Under the pieces are notes generated by a model. That model searched no databases. It worked only from the letters and a program-made list of their open reading frames with translations, and had not been told where the DNA came from. Positions 26,851 to 38,802 of a stretch of DNA of 64,000 nucleotides are shown in pieces. Source of the DNA: Beroe forskalii (lineage: Eukaryota > Ctenophora > Nuda > Beroida > Beroidae). Both the position numbers and the translations under genes were made by a program. The stretch's first letter is position 1. Each line of letters starts with the position of its first letter. Where the stretch lies: assembly GCA_011033025.1 (NCBI GenBank), contig WFMF01000128.1:124001-188000 (forward strand), read 5' to 3'.

Positions 26851-28439
26851 GCTTATCGGACATTATTTTGACGGTCTATACATGGGCGAAAATAATTGTG
26901 GGCGGGAATAATTATGGGTAATTGGAAGATATGGGTACTTTTGGCAAATTTTCAAGAACAGATTTTTTAAATGTTTTTACTGTTGTTTGTCAAATGGTGC
27001 ACCTGCCATTGGACCTTATCAGGAACCTGTTGGAACGTTGCCAAGATACTTTTAGATATACGTGACCTACTCCAGGACCTTGTAAGAAGCCTGGGAACTG
27101 TGAAAACAATGTACAGACTTTATGTGTCGGGGAAAACACACATAGGGATATTGTTACTTTTATTAACTCCAATAATAACCGGTATAATATTCCAAATGTT
27201 TAAATGTGTCCAGTGTAGTGCAGTAGACAACTTTTACTCTTCAATTTTAGAATTATTACAATGGATTCTGGGGAATTAGAATTCTGAAATTCGAGTTTGT
27301 GGAGATAATCTATTAACAATTATTGTCTGAGTAGAATAGAATATTATAAACCGGGATCAAGTTATTATTCATCTTGTAATTTCAAATTAAAACCAGCCGA
27401 TATCGACATGATTCACAAACCGAACTATGAATGGAGAATTCATAATTTATTTTGTCACAAAGTAGTTATACCTTCGTGACCAAAACCGTGATAAATCCTA
27501 CGTATCTATTGCCTCTTTGCATTATCAATGGAATCCTGTTTTTTGGCCCATCTAAGCGTTAAGCTCATGGTTAAATAGTTTATATCGACTGAAGTTATTG
27601 TTAATTGCACTGATCAATGGATACAATCCGAACGATAAAAGTAGCTAAAGTCACCTTCTTCTGTCAAACCACAAAATACTGGTGTAAGTTATGTGAAGTT
27701 GATCGGCAATTAATCGCTCAGATTAATATGCATTAATTGCTTCCTGCCAATTAGTGCATTGATCAACACTCGGCTTCGTCTCAAGTGATGAGTACACTAA
27801 TTAACACTCGGTTACGCCTAGTGCAATAATTTCAACAGTATCACTACGCACTGTTAGATAACCGAATAAAAAACAACTTGAGCATTTACAAACAAATTAT
27901 ACTTTCGAAAGCAGCCTTTTCATGCCTCAAAATAAATAATTATTTTAAAGATAACTCGGATCAAACACAAAATTAGGTATTTTTCAATCAGATTTTGTAT
28001 AATAATTTCAACAGATTACGGTAATAATAATTATAGTATGAGTTTTATCATTATTTTCGTTTATTTTTGCATAACATTCAATCTATTATCCCTTATTCAG
28101 CATCTTCTGTACCATTGTTTTTAGATTGTGGTTTGTCTTTTATGGTTTGTCCTTTCAATAAATTCATTATAAGCAACAAAGAATAGTATTTTACAGAACA
28201 TAAAGCCCGTTTTTACTATTTCTGTTTTCAGTAAATTCGTAAATATTCTGAATTGAACAGCAAACTTAGCTTAAAAGATTGAGTCAGTCGATCGTATTAA
28301 ACCGCCGTTCACAACCCAACGCCGTGTTTTACAATTATTCTCTGCAAAGTATATCCGTCAAATGGCGGCTGCTCAGTGCTCACTAACAGTTAAAAAGACA
28401 AAACCGCGGCTGAATTTAAGAAAATGCTCATATATTATA

Positions 28440-28507
28440 CATACGATTTATGTGAATTAAAGTATGATGCACATGTTCATCATACTTTAATTCACATAAA
28501 TCGTATG
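28440..28507. repeat. Perfect 30-bp-arm hairpin
   Basis: Positions 28440-28469 (starting CATACGATTTATGTGAATTA) are the exact reverse complement of 28478-28507, with an 8-base loop. An imperfect outer stem (CTCATAT ... ATATGAG) extends it. Copy B (about 40418-40482) keeps the hairpin with several mismatches. Confidence 0.85.
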
Positions 28508-29763
28508 TAACACTGTTATAGCATATGAGGTGGACATACGGTGTGAGTTTAATAAACGTTACATTCTATCAGCTCGCATTCTTTGAGCAAGCGACAGTGT
28601 AACTGAGTGTAAAACAGCATGTGACCCCAGCATGAGTATCGTATCTTGATTATATCGCTTAAAAAGAGCACGGATTTGATCAGTTGATATCACTTGAAGA
28701 GAGATCTTGTAAAATGTGATATCAAAAAGATTTTGCAGCGTCCATCTCGCTGCTTGCAATGTCCCATTATTGACATCAAACCACACTCTTTCTAGCAGAA
28801 ATTGAACCTTTGCAGGGAGATATTATGAGGATGAAATGACCATGAAACAATCGTCATGATTCGAGAACATTATTTGAAATGCTTCACTGGTTGATCGATG
28901 CGGGTCACTATAATTCACTATGACTCTATGGGCGTTCAATGACTCATCCCGTCCCCCCTTTCTCAATCTGAGCCACGTTAGTAAGATACCTGGCTTCTCT
29001 GACAACATGCTCGCTTATGATACTCTGACATACTCGCTTGGTATGTGATTATGAGTATAACAATCATAACTAACCACGCTAAATGCTTAGTACGGGTGTG
29101 TGTAAACGCAGATAGTAGTGAAATTCATATCATCTCAGCTAATATATTAGAATATACTATAGAATGCCATTTCTAAGAATCTCATACGTGTTTGATAATC
29201 GGATATAGTTAAGTGATTAATGGCACTTGATAATAAGACTTGAATAACTCAGCGGAGAATACAGCTGAGATAATTCCTGTCTGTCGTGTACACTTCACTC
29301 TTGGCTTAGATAAGGATCCGATTAGTTCTCATTAAAATTGAGGGCTTTTAAAGTTTTAAGTTGATCTTGATTTTCTCTTCGCCTTCCCCAGCACATTTTC
29401 TTTATTCTACAGAACTGGTGTAAAATCGGTCTGACGTTTGATTATCATGGTTCTCATGTGTCAAAGAGTAGTGTTTCCGAAGCAATGTGGAAATCACCTC
29501 AATGACAGGTGCATGGGAATGACATACCTTCAGACGGCTTGTGTTTTTCCTGTGTTCCGTGGAATACTCAAGCTCTGCGTCTTGTGTGTGGCATGAAGCT
29601 GAGTTTATGTTACAGTCAGTAAAGTCCACTTCATGGTTACTCGTAGACTACGGCCGACGCAACCTCTTTCCCTGACATTTCATTCTCTGTTCCTACTTTC
29701 CTATTACTCTTTCTATTGTTCTATTGCAAGCGGTCTTTAGCCGATAGATATGATATTTTATCT

Positions 29764-29796
29764 GTATATAGATAAGTAGATAGATAGATAGATAGA
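29764..29796 (+). repeat. GATA microsatellite
   Basis: Five to six GATA units; also present in copy B at about 42025-42058. Confidence 0.7.
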
Positions 29797-32640
29797 CTCC
29801 TGTGGAGAAGTAGAACTACAGATTCTTGGTAGAGAATGACGTGTGGCTTGAAGTGGATAGGATCTGCAGCCTTCAGAGGAACTATAAAACTCTTATTATT
29901 GAGAGGTAGCAACATCCGACGGATAGAAAGGTCGGGAGCATCTTTACCAATGGAAAACAAGACGGCTGTTTTGGTGAAATCAGAATAATGTCCGTCCATA
30001 CTCCATATCCATTACAGCTATCTGTTGCTACAAAAGACGGTCTTATTTGAGGATATGTAGCAAAATTCATGCGTACAAGTAATAAAAACACGGGAATTGT
30101 GATTGTGAATGTTCCATTATTGAATCCTAACGCCAGCAGCAATCTTCATTCCACATAAGTACATACAGAGTTCTATAGTTCTCTATGGCTTGCCCTAATG
30201 CCCTATCCTTAGGAGCCCTGGACTCACTAGCATCGTATTATGCGGAGATTGACTATAACATCGTATTATCATCAAGTCCAAATCCCACATTAAGCTGCCT
30301 ATGAGCACCAGTAGAGCCCTGTCCATTAAAAGCTGTGTCATTAGTAAGTGTGTGAGGGTGTAAACAGTACAAGCATGGGCACCAGGTGTGTGTGATTGGT
30401 CGGCACTGGTGGTACTGGTATTAGTTAGCAGGTTCACGATAAGGTTTAAAAGGTTGTGAAAGTGTTTGTTTGTTTGTTTGGTTCAGCCATTATTAAGCAT
30501 TTCGTTATTTTGGTTTGTTTGGTTTTGGAGTGTGCTTTATACTTCTACACTTCATGTTTACTGTGTGCTTATCAGCACTGTGAGTGTTATGTGTTATGTG
30601 TAGGTAGATCAGTAGCTTGGGAGGTATTCTCATGAGGCTTACACCGCAGAACCCCCAATCCTGAGTCCTGTACACCTCTAGGCCTGCTTTACATGGGTGT
30701 ATTGCGCAGTAGTAATCTCTGGTAGACTACACTCTCCTTCTTTAGTTCTTTACACCTCTAATTGTGTGGCATACAGACCACAGAGGCAGAAAAAGGTGTC
30801 ATCAGAACTCACATTTTAATCCTGCCCATTGCCCACGAAGTGACGGAGGCTGAGCTTCATGCAAATTGGGTATCGTAATCATTGAGCATTTTATGGAACT
30901 TCGCTATAATAGCTTCAAAAAAGTAGATTCTGTAAAAGAACGCTTCTAGCTCTCAGATATGGCAGCGTCTTCACGCTTGACTTACTGCTAAAGTGCGTGA
31001 CCCTTCGAGTTTTGTGTGTGACTGTGAAAATATCCACGGATAACAAGCTGTTGTTTTTAATATTTCAACGGGATATCACCGTGTTGAAACTTAATAAATC
31101 GTTTTATGTTTTCTCCAGAAAGCATAAAAAATGTTACAAAAATAGAGAGTTAAGTTGAGAGATAACACGCTATGAACAAGATAAAAATAGCTTGTTACAA
31201 GAAGAATGATAAAAAATGAGAAAATGTCAAAATCTACGAATTCTCCTCTTAGTTAATAATATGAACATTATTGAAACTCGGATAACTTGAAAAGGAAAAG
31301 GCCCCTGAAATTGCACTGCATCTGAAAAACTCCCATAAATTCTGTGAAGCTTCCTTCTCACTGTCAGCAAGACTTGTAGCTGACTCTCAGAGACATGGCA
31401 TCCGTATCACAAAATGCATATTTAATGTGCCTTCATTAATTACAGACCTCTGTTCCCAAGAAAAATAGCAAACTTTATTCCAACAATTCTATAGGGCAGC
31501 ACACAAAAATCTATGAAAATTGTTACCATAAAAGTACGAAAGCAGAGCGCGGCACCCTTCTGATTATCACACACAAAGTTTAACAGGTGAACTGTATCTT
31601 TTCTAATTTTACGTGACGTGAAGAGAGTAAATTACCATTGGGAGCACAACATAACTTGCTAAGAACTCAGATGGCATTGCCATCTGATGTTTATTTCAGG
31701 TAATCTTCATCCCAATTTTACTCAGGGGTGTGAATGTCTATTCCGTTCGTGAAATTTCATAAAATTTTGAATACCTATTTTGAAAATTGAATCGCGATTT
31801 TTCGAAGATGGTAAAGTGGGATAATGGATTCAGTGTTCAGGAGGGGATCATTCGAGTTCAGAAGGGGTGCCGGCTACTTCTATTTTCCTGTGGCATACCA
31901 GCACACTTCTTACTTAGGATATTGAAACTTTGAAAGATGGAAATCTTACATTTGATGGCAATTATCCAGAATAGGTATTGGGTGGGGTATAATGAACTTC
32001 TTATCATTCAATATATTCATCTCTCAGTTTGTCAAGACGCGCCAAATAGAGTTAATTATGAACAATAATTTATAATTTACGTGTCATCTGAAGTTGTTAG
32101 GACGACAGGTATATTTACATATTTACTTTCAATTAGATGATAACATGATAATATTATACGCAAGAAAAGGAAATTGGGCAATAAAGAACCACCATGGCCG
32201 AGTACAGATTCTTTTACTTCCGGAAACAGTTCCCTTTTCAATTGTAGACCTTCAGACCGGGAATGATGCCTTAAGATGCCTTCGACCATTCGGGAAGCCC
32301 TCACCGAGGGTGCCAAGGTCCTGGTAAAAATCAAAGGGTAGAAGAATCATGTCGTTTACTTACTTTCAATTTTAACTGAGTAGTCGAGATACTATCACGC
32401 AATATCGCCAACTCCCACTCCCTACAATATCTCAAATTAACATGATTATCTCACTACTGACAGAGTGTTAGTTTCAGCAGTAGATAAGATAACCTTGTAG
32501 ATATTTGCCTGTTTCTGAGAGACAGCAGCAGATATTTGCCTGTACGAGGCCCTGGACAGCACGAAGCCACTCAACACTGGGAGGGAGGGTAATTAAAACA
32601 GGGACATCCTGGAGCTTGATTAAAACCCACGCTCGCGAAA

Positions 32641-32708
32641 AATAGGCGGTTATTTACAACAATTTGGCAGCGCGCGCAATGTAAATGATGTCATTGCGAC
32701 CGCCTATT
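32641..32708. repeat. AATAGGCGGT inverted repeat
   Basis: AATAGGCGGT and ACCGCCTATT flank 48 bases that include GCGCGCGC. The same feature recurs in the downstream copies at about 44787 and 49580. Confidence 0.7.
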
Positions 32709-34099
32709 TATTCTGAGCGCATATTACAGCGTTTATTCACCACTCTTAACCCTGGTAGTTCCGTCATTGTTAAATACCTGATGGGTTGGCGAGACTTCTG
32801 CAGTATAAGACGGCAAATATTTCAATTAGGTGCCAATTCAGTACCAAACTACTGATATAGTGTCGCGTCAAAATATCATGAAATTGGCAATATTTTGGTA
32901 AATGGAGATGATTTACGTCGAATTAGAATTTGATCATTGCGTACAGAGTTTAAATTTAAATATTTTCTGGACATTTCATGGCCATGGGCAATTTTTCAAC
33001 GCGTCATATAAGCATATTCAGCTGAATCTCCCACAGAGGTCCAAATTATGCAATTATCCGATCTTTTTCACTTTCAATTTGAATTCTCAGAAATTAGATT
33101 GATTGATTCATCTAACTTTATCTAAAATTCTAATGAACTACTGAATAACAAGCGATATCTTCTCAATTCTCCACTTCTCCATGCCTCACTATTCGGCAGA
33201 ATTTAAGTGGAATATTTTTGAGAATACCGACACTGTTTCAGTGAAATTACCGCAGTGATGGGAAGTAGTATTATAATCGACGGCAGAAGGCGATTAGCAT
33301 TTAGCACTTTAACCTATACCACCTCAAATTGCACAAAGTAATGACAAGTTTATAGTTTTATAAAATCATTTACAGATAATTTAAAAGACACATGACGAAA
33401 AGATTTCCTAAATTCAAGCTGGGATTACTGGTACGGCCGTGCGGTGCTAATTGATTTGTAGCTGATAGAATCACCAACTCTTACCAGGCCACAAAAGCTG
33501 ATACGACATGAAGTGATTTAATGTGACATGAAGTGATGGCAGAGTTGGGAAAGAGACTGCAGGTTCTTACTTATGTGTAGTTTTTTGTGTGACGTAGCCG
33601 ACACTTTGCAAGCAATTTTATCGGGGATCATCATGAATATTAAAAAGTGTCACAGTGCAGTGTTCACTAGGCAGAAAATCCGTATGCGGTAATATCAGAA
33701 AACGACAAGTTCAGTATATATTAGATTGTCGATGTAAAGACACGATCAACTATGACTGGAAAGTTATTGTCCCGAAGCAAATCATTTATTCATTTGAGTG
33801 ATTGAAATCGCATCCATTCAAATTTTTTTCATTGAATCCGTATCCCTTGCATCAGGATTCAGGAATTGCATGCAACTTTTAGAGTCCTACCAACTATCAG
33901 AAAGTTGGCAACATTTCCCCAAATTGAAACCTATTCTGTTATTGTGTGCCCACTCAAAACTAAGCCGATATGACGCAATATCTCGACCCACGTACAGACA
34001 GATTAAAAACAAGATAAATGAGATTCAGTCTGTGTAGACAAGTCCATGTCATCAAATCACCATGCTATGCCTTTTAAAATGTTATGTGAAAATGATTAC

Positions 34100-35140
34100 T
34101 GCCTAAGACATATTTCGACCTCTTTATACGTTTAGCCCACTGAATTTGGCAAAAAATGGGGTTTTTAGAAATTTTCATCAAATTGGTATGATATAAAGAC
34201 TTGAAACAATGTTTTAACCCACCAAATGTGGGTTAAAACATTCTAGACATTCTAGATTGGTTGTTGACAGCTGTAAGACCTCTGTATCTCGATTGAAAGT
34301 CAAAATATCCCAATTTCAAAATTTGGCTTACACAGGGGTTTAAAAAAGAGATGAAAAGGGGTTTTTAATTATGGAATTTTTTGAATTACTTTATTTTGGT
34401 GTTACTTCAGGCTATGAACAACTGATAAATATGTCTATGATCATAATTAGTGCCAATTTACCCACAGTACAGCTGTATTTACCGGGACCACTTTTTACCC
34501 CTTTGCGATAGCAAAAAGGGTTTTGGCGATTATCTCGAAAACGGTTCAAAATATCGACCTGGGACCATGACCCGCCCAACCAAATGTGCCCATTGCGCAT
34601 ATTTTAAAGTGGTTACGGAGCTCCGTATCTTAAAAGGAAGCCGAGATATCCCCATTTGAAAATTTGGCTTATGGGGGTTTGAAAAAAGGTGAAAAGGGGG
34701 TTAAATTATGAATTTTTGGATAACTTTTTCTGGTGTTACTTTAGGCCTATGAAGAACTGATAGACGTGTTTGTGATCATAATAGTGCCAATCTACCCACA
34801 GTACAGCTGTATTTACCGGGACCACTTTTTACCCCTTCGTGCATAGCGAAAAGGGGTTTTTGGCGATTATCTCGAAAAACGGTTCAAAATAGCGACCTGG
34901 GACCATGACCCGCCCAACTAAATGTGTCCATTGGTGCATATTTTAGTGTGTTTGTTGAGCTCCGTATCTCAAAAGGAAGCCGAGATATCACCATTTAAAG
35001 TTTTAACCTAACGCTGGGTAAAAAAGGGGTAAAAAATCAAGGTTCCCCAAGGAATTTTTTTGGATAACTTTCTTAGGGGGTTTCTATGACCTATGAACTA
35101 CCGAAAAACGTTCTAACATCCTTGGGAGGATTTAGTTCAC
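34100..35140 (+). repeat. Tandem satellite-like repeat, period about 335-345 bases
   Basis: Two good units start at GGTGTTACTT (34398 and 34732). Each contains CCCACAGTACAGCTGTATTT, ACCGGGACCACTTTTTACCC, TTGGCGATTATCTCGAAAA and GACCTGGGACCATGACCCGC. Decayed units flank them on both sides. The repeat is missing at the equivalent place in copies B and C. Confidence 0.8.
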
Positions 35141-35584
35141 AGGGGGTTACAGCCTGGGGCAGATACATCCCTTACTACTCGGCTGTTCCTCATGTATCGT
35201 TATGAACTAAATGTCATATTCAACAGCCTACCCAAAATGCAGCTCTCTCTAAAATACAAAGTCACACTGTGAGCGTGTATAGAGATGGTCACCCACTATC
35301 ATAGATAATAGGAGTACAGATAATGGCTGAGTATAGAATCCAGGTCAAATAAAGTCACGATTCACACAGCTGCAGGTTCCCATAAAGCCATAATGAGAGC
35401 TAGGTATAATGAGTCAGAGTGTAATGACTTGTTACCCAATTACTGGTGCACAGGATACAGATAATGGGGGGTTAATGGGGTATTAGCAGGACTGCCGGAC
35501 AACCACGCACAGCACCCTCCGTCATACATAAACAATAGGCGCGTTCCTAACCCCAACCCTAACCAGTAACCACCGCCTATACTT

Positions 35585-37728
35585 CCTGTGCGACTTGAGA
35601 ACCGTAGTGTTTTGGTACATTACAAGGTACATATTACAGGGGATTGCATGTTTAACAAGTACAGCTACTTAAATACCTGCCAGTAACTTGGCATTGTTTG
35701 TAATGGAGTAATAGGGGGAGTAGTATACACTGTAATATACCGGCAGTTAGCCACCATACACGATACACAGTGCCAAGTGCTGCAGGACGATACTAAACAG
35801 TTCATGAAGCAAAATACCCTATGTAGTTGCTAAATGATAAACCATCACACTTAAAACCTAAGAGTGGAGTATAGAATCAGTAACGAGTGTAGGGGTGAGA
35901 GGTCATGTTTGTGCGACTCACTGCCACATCATCTCTTTTCCTCACATTCCCAAATGAAGAAGAAGAAGAATCCGGTAAAGTGTGCTGTCAGTTGGCACAG
36001 GAAATGATAAGAACTTTATCAGTCTGTCAAAATTAAAGTATTCCCTCCTCCTCCTTATCACAGTGTTATTTTAATATATTCACATTAAATGTCCAGGATA
36101 TATCATGTTAAAATTACCCTGGCAATGTCAGACACTATAGAATACGATATGGGAAGTACCATGTGAAATACGGTTGAATGTGTTTTGCACAGTGCACTTG
36201 TTCAGCGGAGGTAACCTAATCTCATATGATTAGACTCTCTTAGACAAACTCACAGTTACTACACTAAGTAGGTGCGTCACGTAATTAGGGCATTGTGCAC
36301 TAAATTAGAGCGAGTTTTAAATTGACCAAAACACAACCCCAATTAGCGTACACTTAAGCGCTTAATTAGTGTTGGTTTTCCAAAATCACACTAGATAATA
36401 AGTGTCGCACTAATCAAGTGTAGTTTTGTTTTTCTACTCATCTCCCGAGTTTAAAAATTCAAGCAGACGTAAAAACATAATATTTTACCATAGGCGGTCG
36501 GTGCTGCGTTATTCTAACTTTTAGGAATATTTCAGCCCTGATTTTGTAAAATGAAACAAGTAATATTTCCATGATTCATGAATGTAGACCGTACTACCAG
36601 GAAATTAAGTCTACAGAGATTTTCTATCTTTGAGTTGAGTAGGTTAAAATACCTTCCTTAGACTTACAGACCAAGATCAGAGTAATGGAAATACATTGGA
36701 TTTGGCTGCAGTATTTTCAGGAAATGGTTGAAAGATCCAGCCTATTCTCCGGGATTTTGCATCTTAAGATTTAAGACAAATCCGTATTAATTTTCAGTAA
36801 ACGCACTACGTGACCTTGCATATCATCATAGTCTTGTGTTTACTGCTCTAAATGCTATTCCGTGCAATAACTGGGATATGGACCACTTCTTGACTCTCTG
36901 GACAGACCAATCCAAATCCGAATTATACAAATTCAACTAATAATATGAGTTTGAACATGTAAAGCTTTATAATTCTTGAGTTTATACCACTATTGTAATG
37001 CTGTAGGAGAGGAAAATGAGTAGAAAATCAGATTGAATGGAGATCAGAGGTTAACGCGCTGAAAGCTCCTCTATCTAAGATCTTAATTCAAATTAGAGTT
37101 GGTGTACTACAGCCATCTGCAGTCTACTCACTCACAATACACTATACATTCCCCGCTGTATGACAAAGATGTATAATGTATACATTATACCATTGTATGT
37201 CATATCCTCGAGTATCTACGCATCTGTCCAGTACCTACTCCAATAGACCCTTCCCCAAGCATACCTATTTTATCGTGTGTTATATGGGCGGATGTTGTTT
37301 GAGTGGACATAAGGCGGAAGGGCCCCCAGCACCCATAATATCATTACATAGTGACAAGTCCGACCAAACAATTTCCAATAAGGTATGTAACGCATTTCAA
37401 TACAATTTCATAAACTTATCAAAGTAAGTAAATAAATACCCTTATCTAAATTGAAGATATATTGTTACAGGGGTGCAGAAAACGGATTTATTTGTAGGTG
37501 GCGACTTATCTTCCTGTTCAGCTGTTCTGTTGGGTCACTTTCCTAGTTCAAACAATGTTTCGTAGATGTTCGCTTTTTAAGTTGCCATTTCAGACTTATT
37601 TCTTCACTTCAGTACATTAAATATCTTCTGTCGTTATTATTAATAGCGTGCATTGCCAGTTGCCCATAAATTACAACTCTTGCGTATTTTGCAGATGCTC
37701 TCAATTTAGTACTTCCCTCAGAGTAACA
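35585..37728. other. 5' flank of HIBADH-like gene, copy B
   Basis: Counterpart of 23565-25776. The GAA-rich tract is shorter here, giving a 17-codon frame at 35954 (MKKKKNPVKCAVSWHRK). No other gene seen. Confidence 0.5.
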
Positions 37729-38802
37729 ATGTTTCGCTTGTTGAGACGCCCTTCCTCCTGTTCTAGTACGATTCTAACGAGATGGCTTTCTGAGGGAACT
37801 CCACTGAAAGGCAGGTCTATTGGTGTGATAGGACTAGGTAACGTGGGGAATGCGCTGATAAAGAATCTCCAGAAGTCAGCTTACCAAGTCACCACCATCC
37901 TCGACACAGACATCACTAAAACCAATGAGTTCAGAGACACTTGTAGAGTAGCTGACACCCCTAGAAATCTAGCAGAACAAGTTGACTTGGTATTCACAGC
38001 GCTACCTATGCCACATCATGTCAAGGAAGTGTTTGAAGGGGAGGATGGGTTGTTGGCAGGGTTATCTGAGGGTAAGGTCTGGATAGACCACTCCACAACA
38101 GACTATGAGCAAACAGAGGAGATGAATGAGAGGGTGAGTGAGGTAGGGGGTAGGATGCTGGAAGCACCTGTTACAGGGGGTCTGGAGGCGCTAAAGAAGG
38201 GGCAGATGACAGTCTTTGTAGCAGGGGAGAAGGACTTAGCAGAGGAAGTGGAGCCCATGATGAATGACATCTACAGCAATGTCATCTACACTGGTAAAAT
38301 GGGAACAGCACTGATACCTAAAGTACTGTCGAACATGCTGAGTTGTGTCCACAACCTAGCTATGGGCGAGGTGTTCATGATAGCTAAGCAGGCTGGAGTG
38401 GATATGAGGACGTGTTTTGACTGCATCAGGGCAAGTGCAGGTAATAGCTTTGTGTTTGAGACTGCTGGACCTATGCTTATGCAGGGCACCTACGACCCTT
38501 CCTTCAGTCTGGCTCTCCAGTGCAAAGACAACAGACTGGGGTACCAGATAGCCACTAAACACAAAGTCCCAATGGAGATCCTGGGGCATGCCATGCAGCG
38601 TTACAACCTGGCTCTGGCTAAGTTCGGGGATGATGCTCCTTGCTACATCGCCCCCAAACTCCTAGAGGAAGCTATGGGCACTGATCTCAGGGAGGAAGGA
38701 TTCGAGAACTGGTCTTATTCCATACAGAATGTGGACGGAAGTTCAGTGATCAGACATCATGGCATTGATATCAAGAGAACTGACGATAATGAGGTACCGT
38801 AG
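37729..38802 (+). CDS. 3-hydroxyisobutyrate dehydrogenase-like, mitochondrial (copy B)
   Basis: 357 codons, single exon, same start, stop and motifs as copy A: GVIGLGNVGNAL, APVTGGLEALKKGQMTVFVAGE and GTALIPKVLSNML. It differs from copy A at around 18 residues, nearly all in the first two-thirds (for example SSTI for SCTI, EGTPLKGRS for EGIPLKDRS, NEF for TEF, EDG for DDG, TGKMG for TGEMG) and one near the end (NEVP for NEIP). In the last third the DNA has many silent differences but the protein is almost unchanged, as expected if both copies are functional and constrained. No frameshift or stop. The role is as for copy A; the two could differ in timing or tissue, which the sequence cannot show. 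Confidence 0.88.
   Translation: MFRLLRRPSSCSSTILTRWLSEGTPLKGRSIGVIGLGNVGNALIKNLQKSAYQVTTILDTDITKTNEFRDTCRVADTPRNLAEQVDLVFTALPMPHHVKEVFEGEDGLLAGLSEGKVWIDHSTTDYEQTEEMNERVSEVGGRMLEAPVTGGLEALKKGQMTVFVAGEKDLAEEVEPMMNDIYSNVIYTGKMGTALIPKVLSNMLSCVHNLAMGEVFMIAKQAGVDMRTCFDCIRASAGNSFVFETAGPMLMQGTYDPSFSLALQCKDNRLGYQIATKHKVPMEILGHAMQRYNLALAKFGDDAPCYIAPKLLEEAMGTDLREEGFENWSYSIQNVDGSSVIRHHGIDIKRTDDNEVP

Larger units (their letters stand above)
23221..34075. repeat. Segmental duplication copy A (HIBADH-like segment)
   Basis: Starting at AGCTCTCTCTAAAATACAAA (23221), this segment is collinear with 35241 onward, offset 12,020 bases at the start and 11,952 at the dehydrogenase gene. Similarity continues, with indels, to about 34075 (CACCATGCTATGCC), after which copy A has unique satellite-like DNA. 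Copy A lacks the insertions seen in copy B at 41255, 43023 and 45132. Confidence 0.92.
26851..34075. other. 3' flank of copy A: non-coding, AT-rich
   Basis: About 7 kb collinear with copy B and without a gene I can support. Open frames here (for example at 26971, 29402 and 32077) are broken or not preferentially conserved in copy B. The stretch contains the perfect hairpin at 28440, a GATA microsatellite at about 29764-29796, and an AATAGGCGGT inverted repeat at 32641-32708. Confidence 0.55.

Noticed and set aside
26971-27279. 102-residue frame with a hydrophobic stretch after HIBADH copy A
   Set aside because: The equivalent sequence in copy B has a stop and frame changes, so it is probably 3' UTR.
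29402-29629. Minus-strand frame also open in copy B (41630-41959)
   Set aside because: Differences between copies are spread over all codon positions, and no domain or splice context is visible.
32077-32334. Minus-strand 85-residue frame shared with copy B (44192-44434)
   Set aside because: Disrupted in copy C and without recognisable domain; shared only because the DNA is duplicated.
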